From contig NZ_JAHXBG010000021.1 in assembly GCF_020103725.1 (NCBI RefSeq), positions 124,001 to 188,000 of the forward strand: 64,000 nucleotides of DNA. Reading direction: 5' to 3'. Position numbers and translations under genes: made by a program. Below the pieces are notes generated by a model, which saw only the letters and a program-made list of their open reading frames with translations, was not told the origin of the DNA and did no database searches. Positions 27,435-35,322 of the stretch are shown in pieces. The DNA is from Hyalangium gracile. GTDB lineage: Bacteria > Myxococcota > Myxococcia > Myxococcales > Myxococcaceae. Positions within the stretch are counted from its first letter, which is position 1; each line of letters begins with the position of its first letter.

Positions 27435-29246
27435 ATGACCTTCGCACAGCCCAAGGCGCCCCCCATGTCCGATGATCGCCTCGGCAAGTACCGGCTCCTC
27501 AAGCTCCTAGCCACGGGAGGGATGGGAGAGGTCTTCCTGGCTCGACAGGAGGGGCCCGCGGGCTTCGCGAAGACCGTGGTGGTCAAGCGCATGCTGACGC
27601 ACCTCGGGAGGGACCCGAAGTTCGTCGAGATGTTCCTCAACGAGGCGCGGCTCGCGGCGCAGCTGTCCCACCCCAACGTCGTCCAGATCTTCGAGCTGGG
27701 AGAGCACAACGGGGCCTACTTCATCGCGATGGAGTTCATCCACGGGATGAACCTGCGCGCCATCAAGCGCCGCACGGAGGAGCGGCGGATGGAGGTCCCC
27801 GTCGGCTTCGCCGCGTGGATCTGCGCGCAGGCGCTCAAGGGCCTGCACTACGCGCACACGCTCACGGACGAGCTGGGCGCTCCGCAGCACATCGTCCACC
27901 GCGACGTCAGCCCGGACAACGTGCTCGTCGGCTTCAACGGCATCGTGAAGATGGTGGACTTCGGCATCGCCAAGGCCTCCACCTCCATCTCCACCACGGG
28001 CGCCGGGACGGTGAAGGGCAAGTACGCCTATATGGCGCCCGAGCAGCTGAGCGGCCACCCGGCGGATCCCCGCACGGACGTCTACGCCATGGGCGTCGTC
28101 CTCTATGAGCTGCTCGCCGGAGAGCGCCCCTTCACCGGCACCTCGGAGGCCGCGCTCGTCAAGGCCATCCTCCAGGACGCGCCCCGGCCCCTGCGCGAGG
28201 TGCGCCCGAACACTCCCCCGGAGCTGGAGGAGATCTGCCGCCGCGCGCTCGCGAAGAATCCCCAGGAGCGCTTCCCGACGGCGGAGAGCATGTCGACGGC
28301 GCTCGAGATCTTCGTGCTCGGCCTGGGCGGCGTGGCCCAGGAGGAAGTGAAGACGCTGCTGCAGGGCCTGTTCAGCGAAGAGGCGGACATGGCGACGGTG
28401 GTCAGCCTCCGCCACAGGGCCGGCAACCCGTTCGGCCTGCCCACCCCGCCGCCCGGCCCCCCGTCCTCCGCGGGCCGCGCTCCCCTCCCCCTCGTCCCGG
28501 CGCCCCTGAAGGCGGATCCGACACAGCCGGGCGCCGCTCCGGTGACGAGCACCTCGCAGTGGGTCAACGTGGATCTCTCCACGGACTTCGCGGCGCCCGT
28601 CGTCGCGGCCCCTGCCCCACCAGCCCCAGCACCCGCTCCCGCGGAGCAGCCGCGGCGCCCGAGCCGGAGCTGGCGCTGGCCCGCGGTCAGCGCGGCCCTC
28701 CTCATGCTGGCTGGCGGCGCGGCGCTGTGGACGCGCACCGAACGTCCTGCCGCCGAGCCGCGACCCGACGCCGTGCCGTCGGCTCCGGCCCTGGCGCAGC
28801 TCCCTGCACGGCCCACCTCCGAGAAGCTTCCGGACACCGAGCCCGCGCCTCCACCTCCCGCGCCCGAGGCGCTCCCTCCCACCGAGGTGCCGCCCGCCGC
28901 CGCGACGGCGCAGCCCGCTGCTCCCGCGCCCACTGCCGCTCCCGCCCCCGCTCCCGTCGAGAAGGAGCCGCCCCGCAAGGCCACGGCCACTGCCTCCCGG
29001 CCCGCGGCACGCCCGGCGGCCAAGGCCGCCACTGGCACCGTCACGCTGCGAGTCAATCCGTGGGCCGAGGTCTTCTACGCCGGCAAGACGCTGGGGGTGA
29101 CGCCCATGGCGCCCATCGAGCTGCCGAGCGGCACCCAGACGCTCACGCTGGTGAACCGGGACCTCGACGTGGAGAAGAAGGTCAAGGTCTCCGTCCCGGC
29201 GAACCGGGACGTCGTGCTGCGCGTCAACCTGCTCGACGGGATGTGA
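27435..29246 (+). CDS. Ser/Thr protein kinase with Pro/Ala-rich linker, membrane span and PEGA domain
   Basis: 603 residues. The Hanks-type kinase domain spans ~20-290: Gly loop ATGGMGEVFLA, Lys in VVVKRM, catalytic loop HRDVSPDNVL (Ser in place of the usual Lys, common in myxobacterial kinases), DFG in VDFGIAKA and APE in YMAPEQL. A Pro/Ala-rich linker, a membrane segment near residue 420 (AVSAALLMLAGGAALW) and another Pro/Ala-rich stretch lead to a C-terminal PEGA-type domain (TGTVTLRVNPWAEVFYAG). PEGA domains are thought to bind surface or envelope components, so the kinase probably transmits an envelope signal inward. A second ATG at 27465 is possible. Ends 9 bp from a convergent gene. 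Confidence 0.92.
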   Translation: MTFAQPKAPPMSDDRLGKYRLLKLLATGGMGEVFLARQEGPAGFAKTVVVKRMLTHLGRDPKFVEMFLNEARLAAQLSHPNVVQIFELGEHNGAYFIAMEFIHGMNLRAIKRRTEERRMEVPVGFAAWICAQALKGLHYAHTLTDELGAPQHIVHRDVSPDNVLVGFNGIVKMVDFGIAKASTSISTTGAGTVKGKYAYMAPEQLSGHPADPRTDVYAMGVVLYELLAGERPFTGTSEAALVKAILQDAPRPLREVRPNTPPELEEICRRALAKNPQERFPTAESMSTALEIFVLGLGGVAQEEVKTLLQGLFSEEADMATVVSLRHRAGNPFGLPTPPPGPPSSAGRAPLPLVPAPLKADPTQPGAAPVTSTSQWVNVDLSTDFAAPVVAAPAPPAPAPAPAEQPRRPSRSWRWPAVSAALLMLAGGAALWTRTERPAAEPRPDAVPSAPALAQLPARPTSEKLPDTEPAPPPPAPEALPPTEVPPAAATAQPAAPAPTAAPAPAPVEKEPPRKATATASRPAARPAAKAATGTVTLRVNPWAEVFYAGKTLGVTPMAPIELPSGTQTLTLVNRDLDVEKKVKVSVPANRDVVLRVNLLDGM

Positions 29247-29255
29247 GCGGGGGCC

Positions 29256-30008
29256 TCACTGCAGGACGTAGGCGAGCACCGCTCCCACCGCCGCGGTGGC
29301 CGCCACGCCGATGGCCACGTTGGCTACGCGCGCGTCGCGCCGGGCCTGATCCTGGCTGGCGAGCGCATCCTCGTAGAAGGTGTCCCGATCGTTCGCCCGC
29401 TTCTCCTCGGAGCGTGCCTGCGTGCCGAAGTAGACCGCGCCTCCCGCCGCCGCCACGCTCGTGCCCGACAGCAGCAGCGGGAAGAGCAGCTTCTTCCTGG
29501 GCTCGGGGGCTGGCGCCGTCTGGGTGAGGACCGGCTGCGGAGCCGGAGCGGGAGGCTGCAGCTCCACCTTGCGAGGGGCCTCCGGCGCCGCGGGGGCGGG
29601 CGCGGGCGCGGGCTTCGGCGGCTCGGGAGTGGCGACCTCCTCGGGAGCGGTCCTCCCCGGCACCCGCTGCGCGAGCGCATCGAAGAAGGTGAGCAGCCGG
29701 GGGCTCGAGTACGGAGGCAGCTCCACCTTCGGATCGAGCTCCAGCGCCATGGAGAACGACTTGCGCGCATCCTCCTCGTTGCCGAGGCTGAACGCGCAGA
29801 GGCCGGAGTAGAGCTCGATCTCGACCTGCTCGGCGCGGGTGTTGTTCTTCCACCGGCCGGCCTGCTCGAGCCGCTTCAGGCACTTCTCGAACTCCAGGCC
29901 CTGGTAGTGGACCTTCGCCTGGGTGAGGAAGGGGTTGGGCTTCTGTGCCGCGAACGCGGGCACCGCGAGGAAGACGACGAGCAACAGGCCCTGCCGGCTG
30001 AGACGCAT
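29256..30008 (-). CDS. Exported TPR-like protein with C-terminal membrane segments
   Basis: 250 residues from ATG 30008, preceded by a strong GGAGGGGG ribosome site; an earlier in-frame start was rejected. A cleavable signal peptide ends near VPAFA-AQ. Residues ~25-120 form helical TPR-like pairs (YSGLCAFSLGNEEDARKSF, ALELDPKVELPP), followed by a Pro/Ala-rich region and two hydrophobic segments (LLFPLLLSGTSVAAAGGAVYF and a final VAIGVAATAAVGAVLAYV). The plan is common among myxobacterial proteins next to PEGA or Ser/Thr kinase genes. Possibly the envelope partner of the convergent kinase, though there is no direct evidence. Confidence 0.7.
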   Translation of the reverse strand: MRLSRQGLLLVVFLAVPAFAAQKPNPFLTQAKVHYQGLEFEKCLKRLEQAGRWKNNTRAEQVEIELYSGLCAFSLGNEEDARKSFSMALELDPKVELPPYSSPRLLTFFDALAQRVPGRTAPEEVATPEPPKPAPAPAPAAPEAPRKVELQPPAPAPQPVLTQTAPAPEPRKKLLFPLLLSGTSVAAAGGAVYFGTQARSEEKRANDRDTFYEDALASQDQARRDARVANVAIGVAATAAVGAVLAYVLQ

Positions 30009-30096
30009 ACCCCCTCCGGAATCGCTCGAGAGCCCGCTCAGTGTATCGCGGCCCGAATGCTTCATACAATGAGACTGGCACCAGGGAGCGGAGCGC

Positions 30097-31743
30097 TCAG
30101 CGCCCGAGGATGGTGCGGATCACCGTCAGGGCGGGCTTGGGGGCATAGCGGGTGTCGAAGAGGAGCGGCGCGCTCCCGCTGCCCAGCGAGTTGTACTTGT
30201 CGGTGACACCCCAGGCCGTCACGCGAGTGCACGCGCGGCGGGCCTGACAGGCGGCCACCATCCCCTTGTAGATGCGCGCCTGCAGCTCCAGCTGCTCCGC
30301 CTCCGGCATGTCGGAGACCTGGGACAGGTTCACCGTCATCTCGGTCAGGTCCGCCCGCAGCCCCGCGCCCTCGAGGCGGGCGATCACCGACTCGAGCTCC
30401 GCCTGCGTCGGGTAGTAGTTCGGAGAGACGTGCGCCTGCATCCCGATGCCGTCGATGGGCACGCCCTGCGCCTTGAGCGAGACGGCCAGCTCGTAGATGG
30501 CGGCGGCCTTGGCGTTGGGCTTCTCCGCGCTGAAGTCGTTGTAGAAGAGCCGGGCGGAGGGATCGGCGCGGTGCGCCGCCCTGAAGGCCAGCGCGATGTA
30601 CTCGGGGCCGATGGTGTCCCTCCAGAGGTTGGCGCGCAGCCGGCCTTGATCATCAATGGCCTCGTTCACCACATCCCACTCGGGGATGCGGCCGCGGTAG
30701 CGCCCCACCACGGTGGCCACGTACGTCTCGAGCACCTCGATGAGCTCCTCGCGCGTCCAGGTCCGTCCGGTGAGCCAGGCCGGCAGCGAGTTGCCCCAGA
30801 TGAGCGTGTGGCCCCGCAGCTCCTTGCCGTGCTGCTCCGCGAAGGCCACCAGCCGGTCCGCGTTGGCGAACTCGAACTCGCCGAACCTCGGCTGCAGCTG
30901 GGCGATCTTCATCTCGTACTCGGGCGTCATCGAGTCGAAGTGGGCCAGGAACGTCTGCTGGTACAGCGGCTCGTTCACGTCGAAGAGGCGCCCCTGGTTG
31001 GTCGCCGCGCCCAGCCGCACCTGGCGCCGGAGCGGGATGGCCTGCACGGGCCCGATGTGCACCGTGCGCGTCTCGTCCTCGTAGCTCGGGAACACCTGCC
31101 AGATGCCGACGGGATCGAGCGGACGCGTCCGGGCGAAGGCGTCGAGCCGCACCTCCTGGCCCGGAACGAGCGTGAGCGGCCCGAGCACCGGCTCGAAGTC
31201 CACCGCGGGCCCGTCAGGCAGGGAGGCCCCCGGAGGGCGGGCCGTGAGCACCAGCCTGGGGACCTGGACGACGCGCGTGCTCGTGTTGGTGAAGGTGGCC
31301 GAGGCCCGCAGGGTGTCGCCGATGACGCCATCGCGCATGGGGAAGGTGAGCGTCATGGCGATGGGGCGCTCCGGACGGGCGTTGCTCACGACGAACGTCC
31401 TCGCGGCGAGTGCGAGGTTGCCCCCACTGTCCGTGGCGCGCACCGTCAAGGTGTGGAAGCCGTCACTGACGGTGGAGGTGTCCCAGCGGTAGCTCCAGTC
31501 GGTGGTCCCGGTGGCGGGCTCGAACCGGCCCTGGTCGACCTGGACCTCCACCAGGCTCACCGCCTGGTCGTCCGAGGCCAGCCCTCGCACATCCACCGTT
31601 CCGCCTACCTGGGCGGAGGCCGCGGGCGCCGTGAGGGAGAGCTCGGGTGCCGTGCGATCCACAGGCTGCTCGGGAGGCGCTTCCGGATCGCACCCCAGGA
31701 CGAGGAGGATCGCCAGACACCCGACAGCCCAGCTCCGTTGCAT
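30097..31743 (-). CDS. GH10 endo-1,4-beta-xylanase, lipoprotein with Ig-like N-terminus
   Basis: 548 residues. ATG 31743 follows a GGAAGG ribosome site and gives a lipoprotein signal (AILLVLGC). An Ig-like module (residues ~30-110) and a second beta-rich module (~115-220) precede a GH10 TIM barrel (~230-548). GH10 signatures: HTLIWGNSLPAWL, acid/base Glu in WDVVNEAI, GIGMQAHV and nucleophile Glu in LTEMTV. The usual Asp after the nucleophile motif (TEMDV) is Thr here, a modest oddity. Predicted to hydrolyse internal bonds of xylan at the cell surface. An in-frame extension upstream lacks signal features and was rejected. No other xylan genes adjoin it. Confidence 0.92.
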   Translation of the reverse strand: MQRSWAVGCLAILLVLGCDPEAPPEQPVDRTAPELSLTAPAASAQVGGTVDVRGLASDDQAVSLVEVQVDQGRFEPATGTTDWSYRWDTSTVSDGFHTLTVRATDSGGNLALAARTFVVSNARPERPIAMTLTFPMRDGVIGDTLRASATFTNTSTRVVQVPRLVLTARPPGASLPDGPAVDFEPVLGPLTLVPGQEVRLDAFARTRPLDPVGIWQVFPSYEDETRTVHIGPVQAIPLRRQVRLGAATNQGRLFDVNEPLYQQTFLAHFDSMTPEYEMKIAQLQPRFGEFEFANADRLVAFAEQHGKELRGHTLIWGNSLPAWLTGRTWTREELIEVLETYVATVVGRYRGRIPEWDVVNEAIDDQGRLRANLWRDTIGPEYIALAFRAAHRADPSARLFYNDFSAEKPNAKAAAIYELAVSLKAQGVPIDGIGMQAHVSPNYYPTQAELESVIARLEGAGLRADLTEMTVNLSQVSDMPEAEQLELQARIYKGMVAACQARRACTRVTAWGVTDKYNSLGSGSAPLLFDTRYAPKPALTVIRTILGR

Positions 31744-31909
31744 AGCGTTACACCTTCCGCCCCGGAGAGGGGCCCCTGAGAGCGCGCGCGACCGCCGGTT
31801 CCCCATTCTGACCCAGGAAACCGCCGCGCGAGCACGCCCGAAGCATGCCAGGGGTCGCTGTCGGAGCGCTGCGGCCGTTGTGTGGGCGCAGCCCCCATGG
31901 GCGTGCGAC

Positions 31910-33349
31910 TCAGAACGTGAAGAGCATCCCCGTCTCGAGCCCCACGGCGGTGCGCTTGCCTCCGTCCGACCCGAGATCCTCGAGGTCGAACGGCTGCAGC
32001 GCATGGCGGGACTGGAAGAGGAAGCCCTCCAGCACCAGGGCGAGCGCGGTCCCCGGCTTGAACTCGTAGCCCAGGCGAGCGGAGCCGTTGCGGAGCAGGC
32101 CCGGCCCGGTGCCACTCAGCGCCGCGGTGGAGACGGCGGGGCGCTGGCCTTCCGGCACCGCCGGGTATGCGTAGGCGGGCACCACGTCACCCGGCTTCAG
32201 CGCGCGCTGCATTCCCACGAGGCCGTAGACCGCGTGATGGGGGCTGAAGGACTGGCGCGCCGAGATGAAGCCGCCGAAGTCCCGCATGTCCTTGTCCGTG
32301 CGCCCCTGGGAGAGCGAGAGCATGCCCAGGTTGGCGGTGTTCTGGCCGAAGTTGAGCTCCACCCGCACGGTGGTGGCTGGCGTGGGGATCAGCTCCGCGT
32401 AGAGCGCGCCCTGGTACGAGGTGCCGTGGCGCTCCTGGGGCGTGTCCCGGGCGTAGGTCAGCCGCGTGGCGATCACGCTCGCGCCCACGCGGCTCGAGCC
32501 GAACTTGTAGGCGCCGCGCGCGGCGATGGTGGGGAAGAGGCCCAGCTCCAGGGCGGCGTCCTTGGGCGTGGCGTTGGCGGCGGGAAAGCCCAGCGCCAGG
32601 CCCACCTCGTAGGAGTCCTGCGTGTGGAGGTACCGGAGCTGCTGGCGCATGAAGCCGGTGTTGCCGGCGGTGAACAGCGCGCCCACCAGGTTGATGCCGT
32701 GCGGGTTGATCGGCACCGCGAGATCCCAGTCCTGGCCGAGCGAGAGCGTGTGGCCGGGAGCCGGCACCCAGTCCACCCGCGCGATGCGCAGGCGAGGCAG
32801 GGCCTGCACCGTGGGCGTGGCCTTGGCGAAGTCGACGAAGTCCACCTCCACCTGGCCACGCAGCGAGCCCTTCTCATTCACCCAGAGCCCGAAGCGGGTC
32901 TGGCCCACCTGGAACGAGAAGCGCGCATCGTCCGGCGCGCTGGGGAACACCGGGTCGCCCGCGCCGGTGGGAGCCGTGGCGTTGGGCTGGTTGAAGGACT
33001 CCACCGCGGCCGAGGACACCACCACGCGCGTGATGAAGATGCCGTAGGGGCGCAGCACGTTCTCCGTCGCCGGGGAGGCCGCGGAAGCCGCGGGCGCGGC
33101 AGGAGCAGCGGGAGCAGCCGGAGCGGCAGGGGCCGCGGGAGCAGCGGGCGCCTCGGGGGCAGGCGGCGCGGGCGGCGGCACGGTGGGCTGCTGCCGCTCC
33201 CCCGTGGTGGGCGGCGGAGTCGTCCCCGAGTCCGGCGCGGTCTGGGCCAGCACGGATGCGCCCACCACCGGAGGAGCACTCCACGAGGACGCCTGGGCCT
33301 CGCTCACGGCGGACAGGGCGAGCACTGCGACAAGACGCAACACGGCCAT
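31910..33349 (-). CDS. Outer-membrane beta-barrel (porin-like) protein
   Basis: 479 residues from ATG 33349 with TTGGAGGT just before it. Signal peptide ends around SEAQA; a Pro/Ala-rich stretch at ~40-90 follows. The rest consists of alternating amphipathic beta strands with Gly/aromatic girdles (RFSFQVGQTRFGLWV, GQVEVDFVDFAK, SARLGYEFKPG) and ends in LFTF, the terminal aromatic expected of barrels handled by the Bam machinery. It follows the MHS transporter by 54 bp on the same strand and is probably cotranscribed. The pair suggests entry of a small solute through the outer then the inner membrane. Substrate unknown. Confidence 0.75.
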   Translation of the reverse strand: MAVLRLVAVLALSAVSEAQASSWSAPPVVGASVLAQTAPDSGTTPPPTTGERQQPTVPPPAPPAPEAPAAPAAPAAPAAPAAPAAPAASAASPATENVLRPYGIFITRVVVSSAAVESFNQPNATAPTGAGDPVFPSAPDDARFSFQVGQTRFGLWVNEKGSLRGQVEVDFVDFAKATPTVQALPRLRIARVDWVPAPGHTLSLGQDWDLAVPINPHGINLVGALFTAGNTGFMRQQLRYLHTQDSYEVGLALGFPAANATPKDAALELGLFPTIAARGAYKFGSSRVGASVIATRLTYARDTPQERHGTSYQGALYAELIPTPATTVRVELNFGQNTANLGMLSLSQGRTDKDMRDFGGFISARQSFSPHHAVYGLVGMQRALKPGDVVPAYAYPAVPEGQRPAVSTAALSGTGPGLLRNGSARLGYEFKPGTALALVLEGFLFQSRHALQPFDLEDLGSDGGKRTAVGLETGMLFTF

Positions 33350-33403
33350 GCAACCTCCAAAGGGAGCAACGAGCAATGGTGACGCGCGCAAGGACTCGGA
33401 GCG

Positions 33404-35152
33404 TCAGTGCGTATGGTAGACGGAGCTGTCCTTCGTCTCGCGCACGAACAGCAGGCCGATGACGAGCGTCAGCGCGGCGACGACGATGGGGTACCAGAGC
33501 CCCGAGTAGATGTCGCCGGTGGCCGCCACGATGGCGAACGCGGTGGTGGGCAGGAACCCGCCGAACCACCCGTTGCCGATGTGGTACGGCAGCGACATGG
33601 ACGTGTAGCGGATGCGCGTGGGGAACATCTCCACGAGCATCGCGGCGATGGGGCCGTAGACCATGGTGACGTAGAGGACCAGCACCATGAGCAGCAGGAC
33701 GACAGGCACGTGGTTCACTCGCGCCGGGTCCGCCTTGAGCGGGTAGCCCGCCGCCTGGATGGCCGCGTTGAGCTCGCGATCGAAGCGCGCCGCCTCGGCC
33801 TTCGCATCCCCAGCGCTCGGGCCGTGGCCCGCCGAGGGCCCGTGTCCGAGCGACACCTCCGTCTTGCCCGAGCCCGCCGGGTCCGCCGCGTACGCGGCGA
33901 TGACCGTCTGGCCCACGCGCACCGTGGCCGGCTGCCCCGCGGAGAGCTCCACGTTGGAGTAGGGAATGCCGCGCTTGACCAGGGCCGACTTCGCGATGTC
34001 GCACGAGGAGGTGAAGCTCGAGGTGCCCACCGGGTTGAACTGGAAGCTGCACTCGTTCGGGTCGGCGCTCACCACCACCGGCGCGCGCGCGATGGCCTCC
34101 TCGAGGGCCGGGTTGGCGAAGTGGGTGATGCCCTTGAAGATGGGGAAGTAGGTGACGATGGCCAGGGCCAGCCCCGCCATGATGATGGGCTTGCGGCCGA
34201 TACGGTCCGACAGCGCGCCGCAGACGACGAAGAACGGCGTGGCCAGCACCAGCGCCGCGGCGATCATCAGGTTCGCCGCCTGCGCGTCCACCTTCAGCGT
34301 CTGGGTGAGGAAGAACAGCGCGTAGAACTGGCCCGTGTACCAGACCACCGCCTGCCCGGCGACCACGCCAAACAGCGCGAGCAGGACGATCTTCAGGTTG
34401 CCCCACTGCGCGAACGCCTCGCTCAGCGGCGCCTTGGACGTCTTGCCCTCGGCCTTCATCCTCTGGAAGGCGGGGGACTCGCTGAGCATGAGGCGGATCC
34501 AGATGGAGATGCCCAGCAGGAGCACCGAGATGAGGAACGGGATGCGCCAGCCCCAGGACTCGAAGGCCTCGACGCTCATCGACACGCGGCAGCCGAGGAT
34601 GATCAGCAGCGACAGGAACAGGCCCAGCGTGGCCGTGGTCTGGATCCACGCCGTGTAGCTGCCGCGCTTGCCGTTGGGCGCGTGCTCGGCCACGTAGGTG
34701 GCCGCCCCGCCGTACTCACCGCCCAGCGCCAGGCCCTGCAGCAGCCGCAGCACGATGAGGATGATGGGCGCGACGATGCCCAGCGTCGCGTACCCGGGCA
34801 GCAGGCCGACGATGAACGTCGAGATGCCCATGATGAGGATGGTGACGAGGAAGGTGTACTTGCGGCCCACCAGGTCCCCGAGCCGTCCGAACACCAGCGC
34901 GCCGAAGGGCCGCACCGCGAAGCCCGCGGCGAACGCCAGCAGCGCGAAGATGAACGCCGCCGTGGGGTTGACGCCGGAGAAGAACTGCTTGGCGATGATC
35001 GCGCTGAGCGAGCCGTACAGATAGAAGTCGTACCACTCGAACACCGTGCCCAGCGAGGAGGCGAAGATGACGCGCTTCTCCTCGGAGGTCATGGGTTGGG
35101 CGGCGACTGCGGAGCTGCTCGGGGGCGAAGCCGGGGCGTCGGGAGGAGCCAT
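33404..35152 (-). CDS. MHS-family MFS transporter with large periplasmic insertion
   Basis: 582 residues, twelve predicted membrane segments. MHS-family signatures are clear: TVFEWYDFYLYGSL in TM1, RPFGALVFGRLGDLVGRK in the loop 2-3 region, GGEYGGAATY in TM5 and EMFPTRIRYTSMSLPYHIG near TM9. These belong to metabolite:H+ symporters of the shikimate/proline/betaine/ketoglutarate type. Between about residues 330 and 460 there is an insertion of roughly 130 residues, with two cysteines and a tandem GHGPSAG repeat, where typical ~430-residue members have a short loop. ATG 35152 follows GGGAG. It forms a likely operon with the porin-like gene. Substrate not predictable. Confidence 0.88.
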   Translation of the reverse strand: MAPPDAPASPPSSSAVAAQPMTSEEKRVIFASSLGTVFEWYDFYLYGSLSAIIAKQFFSGVNPTAAFIFALLAFAAGFAVRPFGALVFGRLGDLVGRKYTFLVTILIMGISTFIVGLLPGYATLGIVAPIILIVLRLLQGLALGGEYGGAATYVAEHAPNGKRGSYTAWIQTTATLGLFLSLLIILGCRVSMSVEAFESWGWRIPFLISVLLLGISIWIRLMLSESPAFQRMKAEGKTSKAPLSEAFAQWGNLKIVLLALFGVVAGQAVVWYTGQFYALFFLTQTLKVDAQAANLMIAAALVLATPFFVVCGALSDRIGRKPIIMAGLALAIVTYFPIFKGITHFANPALEEAIARAPVVVSADPNECSFQFNPVGTSSFTSSCDIAKSALVKRGIPYSNVELSAGQPATVRVGQTVIAAYAADPAGSGKTEVSLGHGPSAGHGPSAGDAKAEAARFDRELNAAIQAAGYPLKADPARVNHVPVVLLLMVLVLYVTMVYGPIAAMLVEMFPTRIRYTSMSLPYHIGNGWFGGFLPTTAFAIVAATGDIYSGLWYPIVVAALTLVIGLLFVRETKDSSVYHTH

Positions 35153-35322
35153 AGCGACTCCCAGTAAACATCACTTCATGCGACCAGGCCCTACCAACGC
35201 GCTCGAAAGTCGAGCGTTTCACACATGCCTGGGAGGCCAATTCCTCTCCGCCGCGCAAGCCGCTCATTGCCACTCTCAAGGAAGACATGTTATCGCCGAT
35301 TTCACTCGATTACGGAGATTGC

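Noticed and set aside
27890-27930. HRDVSPDN loop in the PEGA kinase taken as an inactivating change
   Set aside because: Ser instead of Lys after the HRD Asp is frequent in myxobacterial kinases, and VVVK lysine and DFG are intact.
31744-32115. N-terminal extension of the xylanase
   Set aside because: It lies before a proper lipoprotein signal with its own ribosome site and overlaps the barrel gene.
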